Origin: Hyphomicrobiales bacterium
Lineage (GTDB): Bacteria; Pseudomonadota; Alphaproteobacteria; Rhizobiales; Rhizobiaceae
Reading direction: 5' to 3'
NCBI GenBank assembly: GCA_026400435.1
Contig: JAPLOZ010000003.1
Span: forward strand, 1-36,915
Length of the DNA: 36,915 bases
The position numbers and the translations under genes were made by a program. Numbering within the stretch: the first letter of the stretch is position 1; every line of letters begins with the position of its first letter. The notes beneath the pieces were generated by a model, which had not been told where the DNA came from, did not search any database, and saw only the letters and a list, made by a program, of their open reading frames with translations. Positions 8,623 to 17,017 of the stretch are shown piece by piece.

Positions 8623-9543
8623 TCAGCCGCGGGTCTTCGAGGCCTCGTCGAGGAACCAGTCGCGGAACGCGATTATGCGCGCATCGCCGGCCGAGCTTTG
8701 AGGATAGACGAGGTGATACGCGAATTCCGGCGCCATCCGGACGCCTAGCTCGAGGGGCTGCACCAGACGGCCTTCCGACAGATCGTGCGCAACCATTGCG
8801 AAGTCGGCGAGCGCCACCACACTGCCGTCGATCGCCGCCTGTATGGCATCGGAAGACGTACCGAAGACTACCGTGCGCGTGTCGTCGAAATCCTCGATAC
8901 CGGCCGCGGCCATCCACATGCGCCAGTTCGGCCATGTCACGCCCTGTCTTGACCATTCAATATGCACGAGCTGGTGGTTGAAGAGGTCGCGGGGCTCTTT
9001 CAGCGGCGGACCGTTGCGCAACAGAACTGGACTGCAAACCGGGATGATGACGTTGTCAAACAACCGGTGCGAAGCGAGGCCAGCGTATTTTCCCTGGCCG
9101 AACCGGATACCGACATCGATATCGTCGACGTCGAAATCGCGCAGGTCGAATGAGATGTCGAAGCGCAATTCGACATCGGGCTTCAGCGCACGAAACGCAT
9201 CGACCCGGCGCATAAGCCATTTTGACGCGAAATGCGCGTCGACCGTGACCTTGAGCAGCGACTGGCCGCGCGCCAGCTTCTGCGCCCGCGCGACCGCGCG
9301 GTTCAGGAGATCGATCGCATCGCCTGAGGCCTCGAACAGCACCGCGCCGGCGTCGGTGAGCCGCACCATGCGGCTGGTGCGCGTGAACAGGGCGACACCC
9401 AGCTGATCCTCGAATTCCTTGATCTGGTGGCTCACTGCCGCGGGCGTCAGCCCGAGCTCATCGGCGGCGCGGGTGAAATTGAGGTGCCTGGCCGCTGCTT
9501 CCAGCGTCCGCAAAGCACGCGTACCGGGCACGAAACGGGCCAT
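8623..9543 (-). CDS. LysR-type regulator, GcvA-like
   Basis: The 306-residue protein has an N-terminal winged helix (LEAAARHLNFTRAADELGLT, then AAVSHQIKEFE, about residues 14-46) and a periplasmic-binding-like effector domain starting near residue 95. The effector domain resembles GcvA, including the phrase NVIIPVCSPVLL with a single cysteine near residue 170. I used the ATG at 9543 because GAAG precedes it; a TTG at 9552 is in frame. The gene is divergent from a DUF1127 gene, separated by about 130 bases, and LysR proteins commonly control the divergent neighbour. In Brucella and Sinorhizobium, VtlR/LsrB controls DUF1127 genes; whether this is that regulator cannot be told from motifs alone. 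Its ligand is unknown. Confidence 0.9.
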   Translation of the reverse strand: MARFVPGTRALRTLEAAARHLNFTRAADELGLTPAAVSHQIKEFEDQLGVALFTRTSRMVRLTDAGAVLFEASGDAIDLLNRAVARAQKLARGQSLLKVTVDAHFASKWLMRRVDAFRALKPDVELRFDISFDLRDFDVDDIDVGIRFGQGKYAGLASHRLFDNVIIPVCSPVLLRNGPPLKEPRDLFNHQLVHIEWSRQGVTWPNWRMWMAAAGIEDFDDTRTVVFGTSSDAIQAAIDGSVVALADFAMVAHDLSEGRLVQPLELGVRMAPEFAYHLVYPQSSAGDARIIAFRDWFLDEASKTRG

Positions 9544-9636
9544 GATCTTCAAACAGAATTATCGAATGTGCATAAAACTACTCGTTTCTCCTTTGGCTTG
9601 CAATGCGCGATGGTTCAGCCACACAGAAACCTTCAA

Positions 9637-9655
9637 TTCGGATTTGATATCCGAA
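9637..9655. promoter_or_regulatory. Inverted repeat upstream of the DUF1127 gene
   Basis: TTCGGAT (9637-9643) and ATCCGAA (9649-9655) form a perfect 7-bp dyad with a 5-base centre. It ends 17 bases before the DUF1127 start and lies between this gene and the divergent lysR. It fits a regulator-binding dyad or a 5'-UTR hairpin. Confidence 0.45.
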
Positions 9656-9672
9656 GACTCCTGGAAATCGCC

Positions 9673-9900
9673 ATGTCCGCCGCTTTCGAACCAACCCCCC
9701 GCCCTGGCCTCCTGGAAGAAACGCTTGGCTGGCTCCGCGATGCCACGGCCGTTCTTGTCCATTCCGGGGCGCAGGTCTCCGCGTTGTCGGACAGGGATCT
9801 CGCCGATATCGGCGTCAGGCCGCGCTTGCTGTCGAGCAGCATACACCGCGAGATCGGCAAGCCGGGACTGGTCGATTTCGGCTGGCGGCTGGGACGATAA
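9673..9900 (+). CDS. DUF1127-like small protein
   Basis: A 75-residue protein whose second half contains LSDRDLADIGVRP (about residues 38-50), the hallmark of DUF1127 proteins, which usually read LSDRELxDIGLxR. DUF1127 proteins are small, Arg-rich and common in alphaproteobacteria; some affect RNA turnover, phosphate or carbon metabolism, and fucose use has been linked to targets of VtlR. The exact role here is unknown. I start at the ATG at 9673, behind TGGAAA; an in-frame ATG at 9427 would run through the divergent lysR gene and is unlikely. A terminator hairpin follows at 9964. Confidence 0.75.
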   Translation: MSAAFEPTPRPGLLEETLGWLRDATAVLVHSGAQVSALSDRDLADIGVRPRLLSSSIHREIGKPGLVDFGWRLGR

Positions 9901-9963
9901 GGCTGCAGAGCCCAGACGGAAGGCTGCGACGAACTCCCTCTCTGTCAGGCCCTGCAGAACTCG

Positions 9964-10003
9964 CCGCCTCTCCCTCGCCTTGCGCGGTGGAGAGGCGGTC
10001 TTT
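9964..10003 (+). terminator. Intrinsic terminator after the DUF1127 gene
   Basis: CCGCCTCTCC (9964-9973) pairs with GGAGAGGCGG (9989-9998), a 10-bp perfect stem, followed by TCTTTC. It stands between the convergent DUF1127 and L,D-transpeptidase genes. Confidence 0.7.
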
Positions 10004-10008
10004 CGATT

Positions 10009-10602
10009 CTACCGCATGACCTTCAGCACGGTCCGGTCCGATAGGTAGGGAAGAAGCCGCGCCATTACCCTGGGCGTGACCGCCACGCAGCCTTGTGTCG
10101 GTGTGAAGCCGGCGCGGGCCAGATGGAAGAAGATAGCGCTGCCTCGTCCGCGCCGCCTGGGCGCGATGTTCCAGTCCAGAACAAGGCAATAATCGTAGAG
10201 CCGGTCGGCCCGCCGCATGGTCTCATGGCTTGCCCGGTAGGGCATCCGGACGGGCCGGTTGTAGTTCCGGTCATCGGGTACCTCGCACCAGCCGAGTTCG
10301 GCGTGGATTGGCACCATGCGAAGTCTGGTCCTGCGGGCCGCGACTTGATCGGCACGGAAATATCCCGACAGGATGCGCATCGTCCCTAACGGGGTTGCGC
10401 CGTCGCCCTCCCGCTTGTTCGCGGAGATGCCGCCGCGCCCAAGCGCACAGGCAAACACCGCGTTGCCGGCCACGAGTAGCCCTTGCGAAGGGTTGCCGGG
10501 CCTCGCGCGGACCGTCAACCGGGCAAGCGCCCGTACAGCGCCCGGACGGTTTTTTTCATTGCCTGACTTGTACTTATGTTTTTTCCTGTATGATCGCGAC
10601 AT
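10009..10602 (-). CDS. L,D-transpeptidase family protein (YkuD domain)
   Basis: The 197-residue protein ends in a YkuD-type active site. A histidine in IFFHLARAG is followed by TPTQGCVAVTP, where the cysteine is the presumed nucleophile. GRGGISANKREGDGATPLG near residue 55 is the conserved substrate-loop region. L,D-transpeptidases make 3-3 peptidoglycan cross-links or attach lipoproteins in the periplasm. The N-terminus is basic (RSYRKKHKYKSGNEKNR) without a clear signal peptide and no ribosome-binding site precedes the ATG at 10602, so the start is uncertain. The gene is convergent with the DUF1127 gene and divergent from cenR, with only 84 bases between the starts. Confidence 0.85.
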   Translation of the reverse strand: MSRSYRKKHKYKSGNEKNRPGAVRALARLTVRARPGNPSQGLLVAGNAVFACALGRGGISANKREGDGATPLGTMRILSGYFRADQVAARRTRLRMVPIHAELGWCEVPDDRNYNRPVRMPYRASHETMRRADRLYDYCLVLDWNIAPRRRGRGSAIFFHLARAGFTPTQGCVAVTPRVMARLLPYLSDRTVLKVMR

Positions 10603-10686
10603 GACAAATCACCCGGCCCGGACGGGCCGACGTTCCGCACAAACCAGCCCCGGGGTCAACCGACCTCAGCCTTTACGGACTTAAGA

Positions 10687-11370
10687 ATGACATCACGTAC
10701 AATCCTGATCGTCGATGACGACGACGACTTGCGCTCGACGCTCGTCGAACAGCTTTCGCTTTACGAGGAATTCGACGTGCTCGAGGAAGCGACCGCCGGC
10801 AAGGGGATAGCCTCGGCGCGCGGCGGCGTCGTCGACCTGCTGATCATGGATGTCGGCCTGCCCGACATGGACGGGCGCGAGGCGGTCAAGCTGTTGCGCA
10901 AGGGCGGCTTCAAGGCGCCGATCGTCATGCTGACTGGCCACGACACCGATTCCGACACCATCCTGGGACTGGAGGCGGGCGCCAACGACTATGTCACCAA
11001 GCCGTTCCGGTTTGCCGTGCTGCTTGCCCGCATTCGCGCCCAGCTGCGCCAGCACGAGCAGAGCGAGGACGCGACGTTTTCCGTCGGCCCCTATACGTTC
11101 AAGCCGAGCCAGAAGCTTCTCATCGACCAGCGCGGCGGCAAGGTGAGGCTGACCGAGAAGGAAGCCTCCATCATCAAATATCTCTATCGGGCGGACCAGA
11201 AGGTCGTCACGCGCGACATCCTGTTGGAAGAGGTATGGGGCTATAATTCGGGGGTGACCACCCACACGCTAGAGACCCATGTTTACCGGTTGCGGCAGAA
11301 GATCGAGCGCGATCCTTCCAATGCCGAAATTCTTGTGACAGAAAGCGGCGGATACAAGCTGGTTCCCTAG
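10687..11370 (+). CDS. cenR: OmpR-family response regulator, CenR/OtpR type
   Basis: The 227-residue protein has a receiver domain (acidic DDDDD after ILIV at residues 9-13, phospho-acceptor Asp in LLIMDVGLPDMDG near 55, Thr in MLTGHD near 83, Lys in VTKPF near 105) and an OmpR winged helix (KVRLTEKEASIIKYL to ETHVYRLRQKIE). The sequence matches what I recall of Brucella OtpR and Caulobacter CenR, which control the cell envelope and stress tolerance; the exact orthology is inferred. No histidine kinase is adjacent, as is usual for this regulator. A possible promoter, TTGTAC-N15-TATGAT, ends at 10594. The cyclic-nucleotide-binding gene downstream mirrors the Brucella otpR-cpk pair. Confidence 0.85.
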   Translation: MTSRTILIVDDDDDLRSTLVEQLSLYEEFDVLEEATAGKGIASARGGVVDLLIMDVGLPDMDGREAVKLLRKGGFKAPIVMLTGHDTDSDTILGLEAGANDYVTKPFRFAVLLARIRAQLRQHEQSEDATFSVGPYTFKPSQKLLIDQRGGKVRLTEKEASIIKYLYRADQKVVTRDILLEEVWGYNSGVTTHTLETHVYRLRQKIERDPSNAEILVTESGGYKLVP

Positions 11371-11418
11371 ATCGCCGGTGTCCTGTCGAACGGACGCAGG
11401 TACGATCTGGACTATCGA

Positions 11419-11472
11419 TAGAGCATCGGAATAATCCGAAAACCGGATTCCACTTTTCTGTCCAATGCTCTA
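11419..11472. repeat. Rhizobiales-type palindromic intergenic repeat
   Basis: TAGAGCAT (11419-11426) and ATGCTCTA (11465-11472) are perfect inverted repeats, with a nested stem AATCCG/CGGATT (11433-11438 and 11444-11449) around AAAAC. The nested sequence TCCGAAAACCGGATTCCACTT is the form of a small element that I recall as scattered through Mesorhizobium-like genomes. It lies between cenR and the cNMP-binding gene. Confidence 0.7.
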
Positions 11473-11540
11473 GCGTGAATTGTGCGGAGAGATAGGGGAG
11501 CATCTCAGGAGGGGCGCCAGACTGACTTTTCGGGGACTTC

Positions 11541-12002
11541 ATGGCGCTGGATGACCACATCCGCATGCTGTCGGGCGTGAGGCTTTTCGAGGGCTTCACG
11601 CAGGAGCAGTTGCGCCTGCTCGCCTTCGGCGCGGAGGCGATGCGCCTGCCCTCCGGCAAGAAGCTCTATCGCGAGGACGACGACGCCGACTCCGCCTATA
11701 TCGTCATCCGTGGCAGGATCGGGCTGTTCCGCGAACACGAAGACCAGCACGTCGAGGTAAGTTCAGCCGGCCCCGGGGCAGTGCTCGGCGAAATGGCCCT
11801 GATCGCCGACTCGCGCCGACTGACCAGCGCCGAGGCTTTGACCGACGCCGACGTGCTGCGCATCAATCGCTCGATGTTTCGCCGCATCCTCGAGGAATAC
11901 CCCGGCGCCGCCGAGTCGCTGAGGGCGCAAATCGTCGAGGATCTGCAGGCGATGATCCGGCGGATCGAAGAGGTTGGCGACCGGCTTCGCAACGACCCGT
12001 AA
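11541..12002 (+). CDS. Cyclic nucleotide-binding domain protein (Cpk-like)
   Basis: The 153-residue protein is almost entirely a cNMP-binding domain. VRLFEGFTQEQLRLLAFGAE near residue 12 is the entry helix, SAYIVIRGRIGLF the beta roll, and GEMALIADSRRLTSAEAL (about 81-98) the phosphate-binding cassette with the invariant arginine. No output domain follows, only a C-terminal helix (EDLQAMIRRIEEVGDRL) that could mediate dimerisation. In Brucella a gene described as a cAMP-dependent kinase regulatory subunit (cpk) lies behind otpR; this is a likely counterpart. The partner is unknown. It starts 170 bases after cenR with a palindromic repeat between them; GGGGAC precedes the ATG. Confidence 0.85.
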   Translation: MALDDHIRMLSGVRLFEGFTQEQLRLLAFGAEAMRLPSGKKLYREDDDADSAYIVIRGRIGLFREHEDQHVEVSSAGPGAVLGEMALIADSRRLTSAEALTDADVLRINRSMFRRILEEYPGAAESLRAQIVEDLQAMIRRIEEVGDRLRNDP

Positions 12003-12041
12003 GGCCCGGCTGCGGCAGGGAAGCGGTTTGCGCAGCTCAAA

Positions 12042-12845
12042 CTAGAAATCGAAGCGGGCGATAACCGGGACATGGTCGGATGGACGCTCCCAGCCTCGCG
12101 CGTCGCGCACAATGTCGATGCTCCTGAGGCCCTGCGCGAGATTGCCCGATGACCAGATGTGGTCAAGCCGCCTGCCCCTGTCCGACAAAGCCCAATCCGC
12201 CGCGCGATAGCTCCACCAAGTGTAGATCTTCTGCTCGCGGGAAACGTTGAGGCGCATCAGATCGACCCAGCCGCCGCCCTTGCGCATCTGTTCGAACGCC
12301 TCGGTTTCGACGGGTGTGTGACTGACCACGCCGAGCAACTGCTTGTGCGACCATACATCGTGTTCCTGCGGGGCAATGTTGAGATCGCCGACCAGGATCG
12401 ATCCCGAGGAACCGCCCTGTTCGGTGCGGATTGAATTCATCTCGGCAACAAAATCGAGCTTGTGGCGGAATTTCGGGTTGATTTCGGGATCTGGCACGTC
12501 GCCGCCAGCCGGGACATAGAAATTGTGAATGAGGATCGAACGGCCGCCCGCCTCGAACCTGACCGAGATGTGTCGGCTGTCGGCAATCTCGCAGAAACGC
12601 CGTCGTTCGACCACTTCGATCGGCCGGCGCGCGATGGTCGCGACACCGTGGTAGCCCTTCTGCCCATGGATCTCGACATGGCGGTAGCCGAGCGCATGAA
12701 AGCGCTCGAAAGGGAACAGATCGTCCGGACACTTGGTTTCCTGAAGGCAGATGACATCCGGTGCGCGCTCGAGGATCAGCCGCTCTACCAGCGGCAGGCG
12801 AAGCCGGACGGAGTTGATGTTCCACGTCGCGATCGAGAAATGCAT
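12042..12845 (-). CDS. xthA: Exodeoxyribonuclease III
   Basis: This 267-residue enzyme of the exonuclease III/AP endonuclease family repairs abasic sites and degrades DNA 3' to 5'. Visible motifs are IATWNINSVRLRL at the N-terminus, the metal-binding LQETKCPDD near residue 34, VGDLNIAPQEHDVW mid-chain, RLDHIWSS, and the terminal SDHVPVIA with the catalytic histidine. I chose the ATG at 12845 (MHFSIATWN) because the family begins at this strand; the frame stays open further upstream but with atypical sequence. The gene follows lolA on the same strand, though a long hairpin lies between them, and is convergent with the cNMP-binding gene. Confidence 0.95.
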   Translation of the reverse strand: MHFSIATWNINSVRLRLPLVERLILERAPDVICLQETKCPDDLFPFERFHALGYRHVEIHGQKGYHGVATIARRPIEVVERRRFCEIADSRHISVRFEAGGRSILIHNFYVPAGGDVPDPEINPKFRHKLDFVAEMNSIRTEQGGSSGSILVGDLNIAPQEHDVWSHKQLLGVVSHTPVETEAFEQMRKGGGWVDLMRLNVSREQKIYTWWSYRAADWALSDRGRRLDHIWSSGNLAQGLRSIDIVRDARGWERPSDHVPVIARFDF

Positions 12846-12930
12846 GCCGGGTCCAGAAGTGCGCAGGGGATGATGCACGACGCCAGACCCCCGCATTAAT
12901 CGAAGGGGGAAACTGACAGCACATGCCCAG

Positions 12931-12963
12931 GACAACAAGGCCGCCCTTGGCGGCCATGTTGTC
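12931..12963 (-). terminator. Long hairpin between lolA and xthA
   Basis: GACAACAAGGCCGCC (12931-12945) and GGCGGCCATGTTGTC (12949-12963) pair over 15 positions with one mismatch around a CTT loop. No T run follows on either strand. It probably stabilises or ends the ftsK-lolA transcript. Confidence 0.5.
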
Positions 12964-12979
12964 AGAAGCGAGACAGCCG

Positions 12980-13654
12980 TTAGCGGTTGTCGTTCTTGAC
13001 GCCAGGCTTGTTGAGCTTGTAGTTGCGCTCGTAGTCCACTTCGAAAAGCGCGGGGTCGATCTTTACGCCCTGCTTGACGTTGAAGATCATCACGGTGGTG
13101 TCCTTGCCCTGGGGGTCCGTGATGGTCCATTGCCTGAGGTCGTAGGACTTCGGATCAAACATCATCGTGATTGTCGAGTTCCCGAAGAATTGCTTGTCCG
13201 CGAGTTGGATGGTCGTGAGGTCGTCGTCTTCCTTGACGCTCTTGACGCGTTTGCCGGTGAGATCGATGCGCTCGTCAAGCAGCAGCTTCAAGGGCGTCTT
13301 GGACAGCGGGTAGAGGTCCATCGTGTTCAACTTCGAATTATCGATCACGACCGATTTTCCATCGGAAATCACGCGGTAGCCCGACGGCGGCTCATAGTTG
13401 AAGCGCAGCTTGCCCGGGCGCTGGATGAAGAACTTTCCGCCGGTCTGCTCGCCGCGCGGACCGAACTGGACGAACTCTCCACTCATCGTCGCAACGCTGG
13501 AGAAATGGTCCGCTATGCGTTGCGCGGTATCCGACGCCGCCGCCGCGGGTGCAGCATGGCCGGGGCCAGGCAATGCCGCCACTGCGGCCGCGCAGGCGGC
13601 GAGCCCGAGAAGGCTGCGGCGCGTCACGCTTTTGGGGTCAATACGGGTTTTCAT
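12980..13654 (-). CDS. lolA: Outer-membrane lipoprotein carrier protein LolA
   Basis: LolA carries lipoproteins across the periplasm from LolCDE to the outer membrane. The protein (224 residues from the ATG at 13654; an in-frame ATG exists at 13699) has a signal peptide with TRRSLLGLAACAAAVAALPGPGHA. After it come ATMSGEFVQF and GGKFFIQRPGKLRFNYEPPSG, the characteristic first strands of the LolA barrel, and DPQGKDTTVMIFNVKQG near the end. The twin arginine before the hydrophobic core looks like a Tat signal rather than a plain Sec signal. It lies downstream of ftsK on the same strand, the usual rhizobial order. Confidence 0.93.
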   Translation of the reverse strand: MKTRIDPKSVTRRSLLGLAACAAAVAALPGPGHAAPAAAASDTAQRIADHFSSVATMSGEFVQFGPRGEQTGGKFFIQRPGKLRFNYEPPSGYRVISDGKSVVIDNSKLNTMDLYPLSKTPLKLLLDERIDLTGKRVKSVKEDDDLTTIQLADKQFFGNSTITMMFDPKSYDLRQWTITDPQGKDTTVMIFNVKQGVKIDPALFEVDYERNYKLNKPGVKNDNR

Positions 13655-13786
13655 AAGGCTGGTAACTTTCGTCCTTGATGTCGAATCGACGGTAGGCATG
13701 CAGTGGGGCCTAAGTTTGGCGACGCATCCGCCAGAACCCGATACGCGGTCGGAAGTTCCCTCTTCGGACAGGCGCGCAGCGAACCC

Positions 13787-16447
13787 CTAGAGCTTGTCTT
13801 CCTCGGTCGGCACCAGGATTTCACGCTTTCCTGCGTGGTTGGCCGGGCCGACGATGCCTTCCTTCTCCATCTTTTCGATGATGGATGCCGCGCGGTTGTA
13901 GCCGATGCCGAGTCGCCTCTGGATGTAGCTGGTCGACGCCTTTCCGTCGCGCAGCACGATGGCGACGGCATGGTCGTAGGGGTCGTCCGATTCGTCGAGC
14001 ACACCCGCCACGCCGCCGCCCTTGCCGGACGGCTGGTCTTCGTCCTCTTCTGCGTCATCCTCGGTGATGGCGTCGAGATATTCGGGCACGCCCTGCAGCT
14101 TCAGGTGGGCGACGACCTTCTCTACTTCGTCGTCCGAAACGAACGGACCGTGCACGCGCTGGATGCGTCCGCCGCCGGCCATGTAGAGCATGTCGCCCAT
14201 GCCGAGAAGCTGCTCTGCGCCCTGCTCGCCAAGGATGGTCCGGCTGTCGATCTTGGAGGTCACCTGGAAGGAGATGCGGGTTGGGAAGTTCGCCTTGATC
14301 GTGCCGGTGATGACGTCGACCGAGGGACGCTGGGTCGCCATGATGACATGGATGCCGGCAGCGCGCGCCATCTGCGCAAGGCGCTGGACGGCGCCCTCGA
14401 TGTCCTTGCCGGCCACCATCATCAGGTCGGCCATCTCGTCGATGATGACGACGATGTAGGGCATCGCCTCAAGATCGAGATTCTCGGTCTCGTAGATTGC
14501 CTCGCCGGTCTGCCGGTCAAAGCCGGTCTGCACGGTGCGTGAGATCTTCTCGCCCTTTTTCTCGGCCAGTTGTACGCGCGCATTGAATCCGTCGATGTTG
14601 CGCACGCCGACCTTCGACATCTTGCGGTAACGGTCCTCCATCTCGCGGACCGTCCATTTCAGCGCCACGACTGCCTTTTTAGGATCGGTGACGACAGGCG
14701 TCAGCAGATGCGGGATGCCGTCATAGACCGACAGTTCGAGCATTTTCGGGTCGATCATGATCAGCCGGCATTCCGCTGGCGTCATGCGGTAGAGCAGCGA
14801 CAGGATCATGGTGTTGATGGCGACCGACTTGCCCGAACCGGTGGTGCCGGCCACCAGAACGTGCGGCATCTTGGCGATGTCGACGATGACCGCCTCGCCG
14901 TTGATCGACTTGCCAAGCGCCAGCGCCAGCTTGGACTTGGTGGTCTCGAAATCGCGGCTGGCCAAAATCTCGCGCAGATAGACGGTTTCGCGCTTCGCGT
15001 TGGGCAGTTCGATGCCGATCGCGTTGCGGCCGGGAACGACGGCGACGCGCGCGGCAATCGCGCTCATCGAGCGGGCGATGTCGTCGGCGAGCCCGATAAC
15101 GCGGCTCGACTTGATGCCTGGCGCCGGCTCGAGTTCGTAGAGCGTCACGACCGGGCCCGGCCGGACGTGGATGATCTCGCCCTTGACGCCGAAATCCTCA
15201 AGCACGCCTTCGAGGAGGCGAGCATTCTGCTCCAGCGCATCCTTAGACACCGAGTTGTCGCGCACGATGTTCTTCGGCTCGGAAAGGAAGTGCAGGGTGG
15301 GCATCTCGAACTTGTCGGGTCCGATGAGCGACGTCTGTGCCTCGCGCTGCGTGCGCGCTCCCGGAGCCGGGCGCGGAGCCGGGGCTTCGACGCGGGTTGC
15401 GGCATCGGAGCGGAACCGCCGGACGGACGCCGCAGTCGCAGCCGGCGTGTCGGTTTCCTCATCGTCGAGCTCGTCATCGGTAAAGGCGTCGTCGACGTCG
15501 ACCGGGTCGACCTGCGCGGTCCGGTCGGAGACCATCGCGGCAAAGAACTGTGGCTCGACGCGGGCCCGGCCATCCGGGCTGACACGGGCTTCCGCCCGCT
15601 CGGCATGTTCGACGCGTTCGGCCGCGCGCCGCCAGCCGCTCGCGCGATCGCGATCGTCGATCTCGAATTCGTGACCGCGCCTGTACCTTGCGGCAGTGCG
15701 GCGCACGAAGGCACGCGCGGACAACCACCAGTGCGTGATCGCGCCGAGCGCCAGCACTCCGCTGTGTTCGCCCTCGTCGTCCTCGTCGAAGCCGGTCTCG
15801 TCGGTGGCCGGCTGGGGCTTCGGCCTGGCCGGGGCCATCACCGCAAAACCGTTCTTGCGGGCCGACAGGCCCGAGCCGTAGGCAAACAGATAGATCGCCG
15901 GCGCGATGAACAGCAGCGCAAGCAGCGTGGCCACGAAACCTGCCGGATAACCGCCTCCGGTGAACAGCGACGGGATCTTGAGCACCATGTCGCCAAAGAC
16001 CCCGCCGAGCCCTGTCGGCAGCGGCCAGGTTGCGGGAGGAGTTGTGCAGCCTGCGATAGCCGCAAAGAGCATGGCTGCGGCGAGCCAGGCGAGCGCGCGT
16101 CTTGGCAGATTGTCGACTCCGCGCGCCGTGACGAAGAAGAAGCCCCAGATGACCGCCGGTACAAGTGCTGCGACCGACGACAGACCAAAGAACTGCATGG
16201 CGAGGTCGGAGAACACCGCTCCGGGATAACCCATGGCGTTGGAAACCTGAGCGTCGGTGGCGTGGCTGAAACTCGGATCGGCAACGTTCCACGTCGCCAG
16301 GCTTGCCACCGCGAAAGCGACACCCGAAAACAGCCCGATGCCGGCGAGACGGCCTGTCTGCCGCCGCAAGAATGCCTGCAGGCCGTGGCCGGCGTCGTCC
16401 AGCGCAACCGGTGCTGAAACCCCAGAACGCATGTGGTTCCCCGTCAT
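13787..16447 (-). CDS. ftsK: DNA translocase FtsK
   Basis: FtsK pumps DNA at the division septum and helps resolve chromosome dimers. The 886-residue protein has an N-terminal membrane domain with about four hydrophobic segments (residues 35-215), an acidic/Ala/Pro linker (about 215-370), and a motor domain with Walker [13 protein letters not shown] near 530 and Walker [14 protein letters not shown] near 665. It ends in the gamma winged helix ([24 protein letters not shown]) that reads KOPS sites. The length is typical of alphaproteobacterial FtsK. Two starts are possible, ATG 16447 and ATG 16432; GGGG lies nine bases before the second. Confidence 0.97.
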   Translation of the reverse strand: MTGNHMRSGVSAPVALDDAGHGLQAFLRRQTGRLAGIGLFSGVAFAVASLATWNVADPSFSHATDAQVSNAMGYPGAVFSDLAMQFFGLSSVAALVPAVIWGFFFVTARGVDNLPRRALAWLAAAMLFAAIAGCTTPPATWPLPTGLGGVFGDMVLKIPSLFTGGGYPAGFVATLLALLFIAPAIYLFAYGSGLSARKNGFAVMAPARPKPQPATDETGFDEDDEGEHSGVLALGAITHWWLSARAFVRRTAARYRRGHEFEIDDRDRASGWRRAAERVEHAERAEARVSPDGRARVEPQFFAAMVSDRTAQVDPVDVDDAFTDDELDDEETDTPAATAASVRRFRSDAATRVEAPAPRPAPGARTQREAQTSLIGPDKFEMPTLHFLSEPKNIVRDNSVSKDALEQNARLLEGVLEDFGVKGEIIHVRPGPVVTLYELEPAPGIKSSRVIGLADDIARSMSAIAARVAVVPGRNAIGIELPNAKRETVYLREILASRDFETTKSKLALALGKSINGEAVIVDIAKMPHVLVAGTTGSGKSVAINTMILSLLYRMTPAECRLIMIDPKMLELSVYDGIPHLLTPVVTDPKKAVVALKWTVREMEDRYRKMSKVGVRNIDGFNARVQLAEKKGEKISRTVQTGFDRQTGEAIYETENLDLEAMPYIVVIIDEMADLMMVAGKDIEGAVQRLAQMARAAGIHVIMATQRPSVDVITGTIKANFPTRISFQVTSKIDSRTILGEQGAEQLLGMGDMLYMAGGGRIQRVHGPFVSDDEVEKVVAHLKLQGVPEYLDAITEDDAEEDEDQPSGKGGGVAGVLDESDDPYDHAVAIVLRDGKASTSYIQRRLGIGYNRAASIIEKMEKEGIVGPANHAGKREILVPTEEDKL

Positions 16448-16594
16448 CCCAACAAGTGCCGCCGCCGAGCGGAACGCGGCAGCCTGTGGGGGAGCCTATC
16501 GGCGGGAGGTTAAGGCCGCATTAACCATGCACCTGCGCGCGTGAAACATCGCGGGCTTGAAATCGTCTTGCGTAGATGATCGCGGGGCCCGAAG

Positions 16595-16909
16595 ATGGCG
16601 ACGATGAAGAGAATCCTGATTGCATTGATCCTGTCCCTCGCAGCGTCCAGCGCATTCGCCGTTTCGCGCTACGAAGTCACCAACGTCACCTGCGAGACCG
16701 TGCAGGCCCTGATCCGCACCGAAGGATCGGTCATTCTGGTCTACCGGTCTCGGGGCGTACTCGGCCTGCCGATTTACGACCGGTACGTTCGCGACCAGCG
16801 CGATTGCAATGCCGGCGAGGTCGCCCGGGGGGCTGGAGTGCCGACAGCGGACGTGCAGTACTGCCCGGTGCACAAATGCGTCGCCAGCGAGATTTTCCGT
16901 ACGCGTTGA
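16595..16909 (+). CDS. Small secreted cysteine-containing protein of unknown function
   Basis: A 104-residue protein with an N-terminal signal peptide (KRILIALILSLAASSAFA, cleavage after about residue 22) and a short mature domain. Four cysteines, in NVTCETV, RDCNAG and QYCPVHKC, suggest disulfides in the periplasm. I do not recognise the family beyond its resemblance to unnamed rhizobial secreted proteins. An alternative ATG at 16604 would shorten the leader by three residues. It is divergent from ftsK and convergent with amtB, so it is probably a single transcription unit. Confidence 0.7.
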   Translation: MATMKRILIALILSLAASSAFAVSRYEVTNVTCETVQALIRTEGSVILVYRSRGVLGLPIYDRYVRDQRDCNAGEVARGAGVPTADVQYCPVHKCVASEIFRTR

Positions 16910-16965
16910 AGCAGCGAATCTTGCGCCGTCCTGGGCGCTCTCCCCTGTCCGCCCTGCACGCGGAC

Positions 16966-16993
16966 AAAAAAGAGCCCGGCCGAAGCCGGGCTC
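16966..16993 (-). terminator. Rho-independent terminator of glnK-amtB
   Basis: Reading the minus strand, GAGCCCGGC (16993-16985), loop TTCG and GCCGGGCTC (16980-16972) form a 9-bp perfect stem, followed by a T6 run (16971-16966). It begins 25 bases after the amtB stop. Confidence 0.93.
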
Positions 16994-17017
16994 GAAGCGG
17001 GAAAACTCCCGACTGGA

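Noticed and set aside
9427..9672. N-terminal extension of the DUF1127 gene to the ATG at 9427
   Set aside because: The extension would run antisense through the start of the divergent lysR gene and has no DUF1127 features; the ATG at 9673 fits the family.
14570..16417. 615-codon plus-strand frame opposite ftsK
   Set aside because: FtsK is complete on the other strand with Walker motifs. The plus-strand peptide is Arg/His-rich and featureless, the usual mark of a shadow frame.
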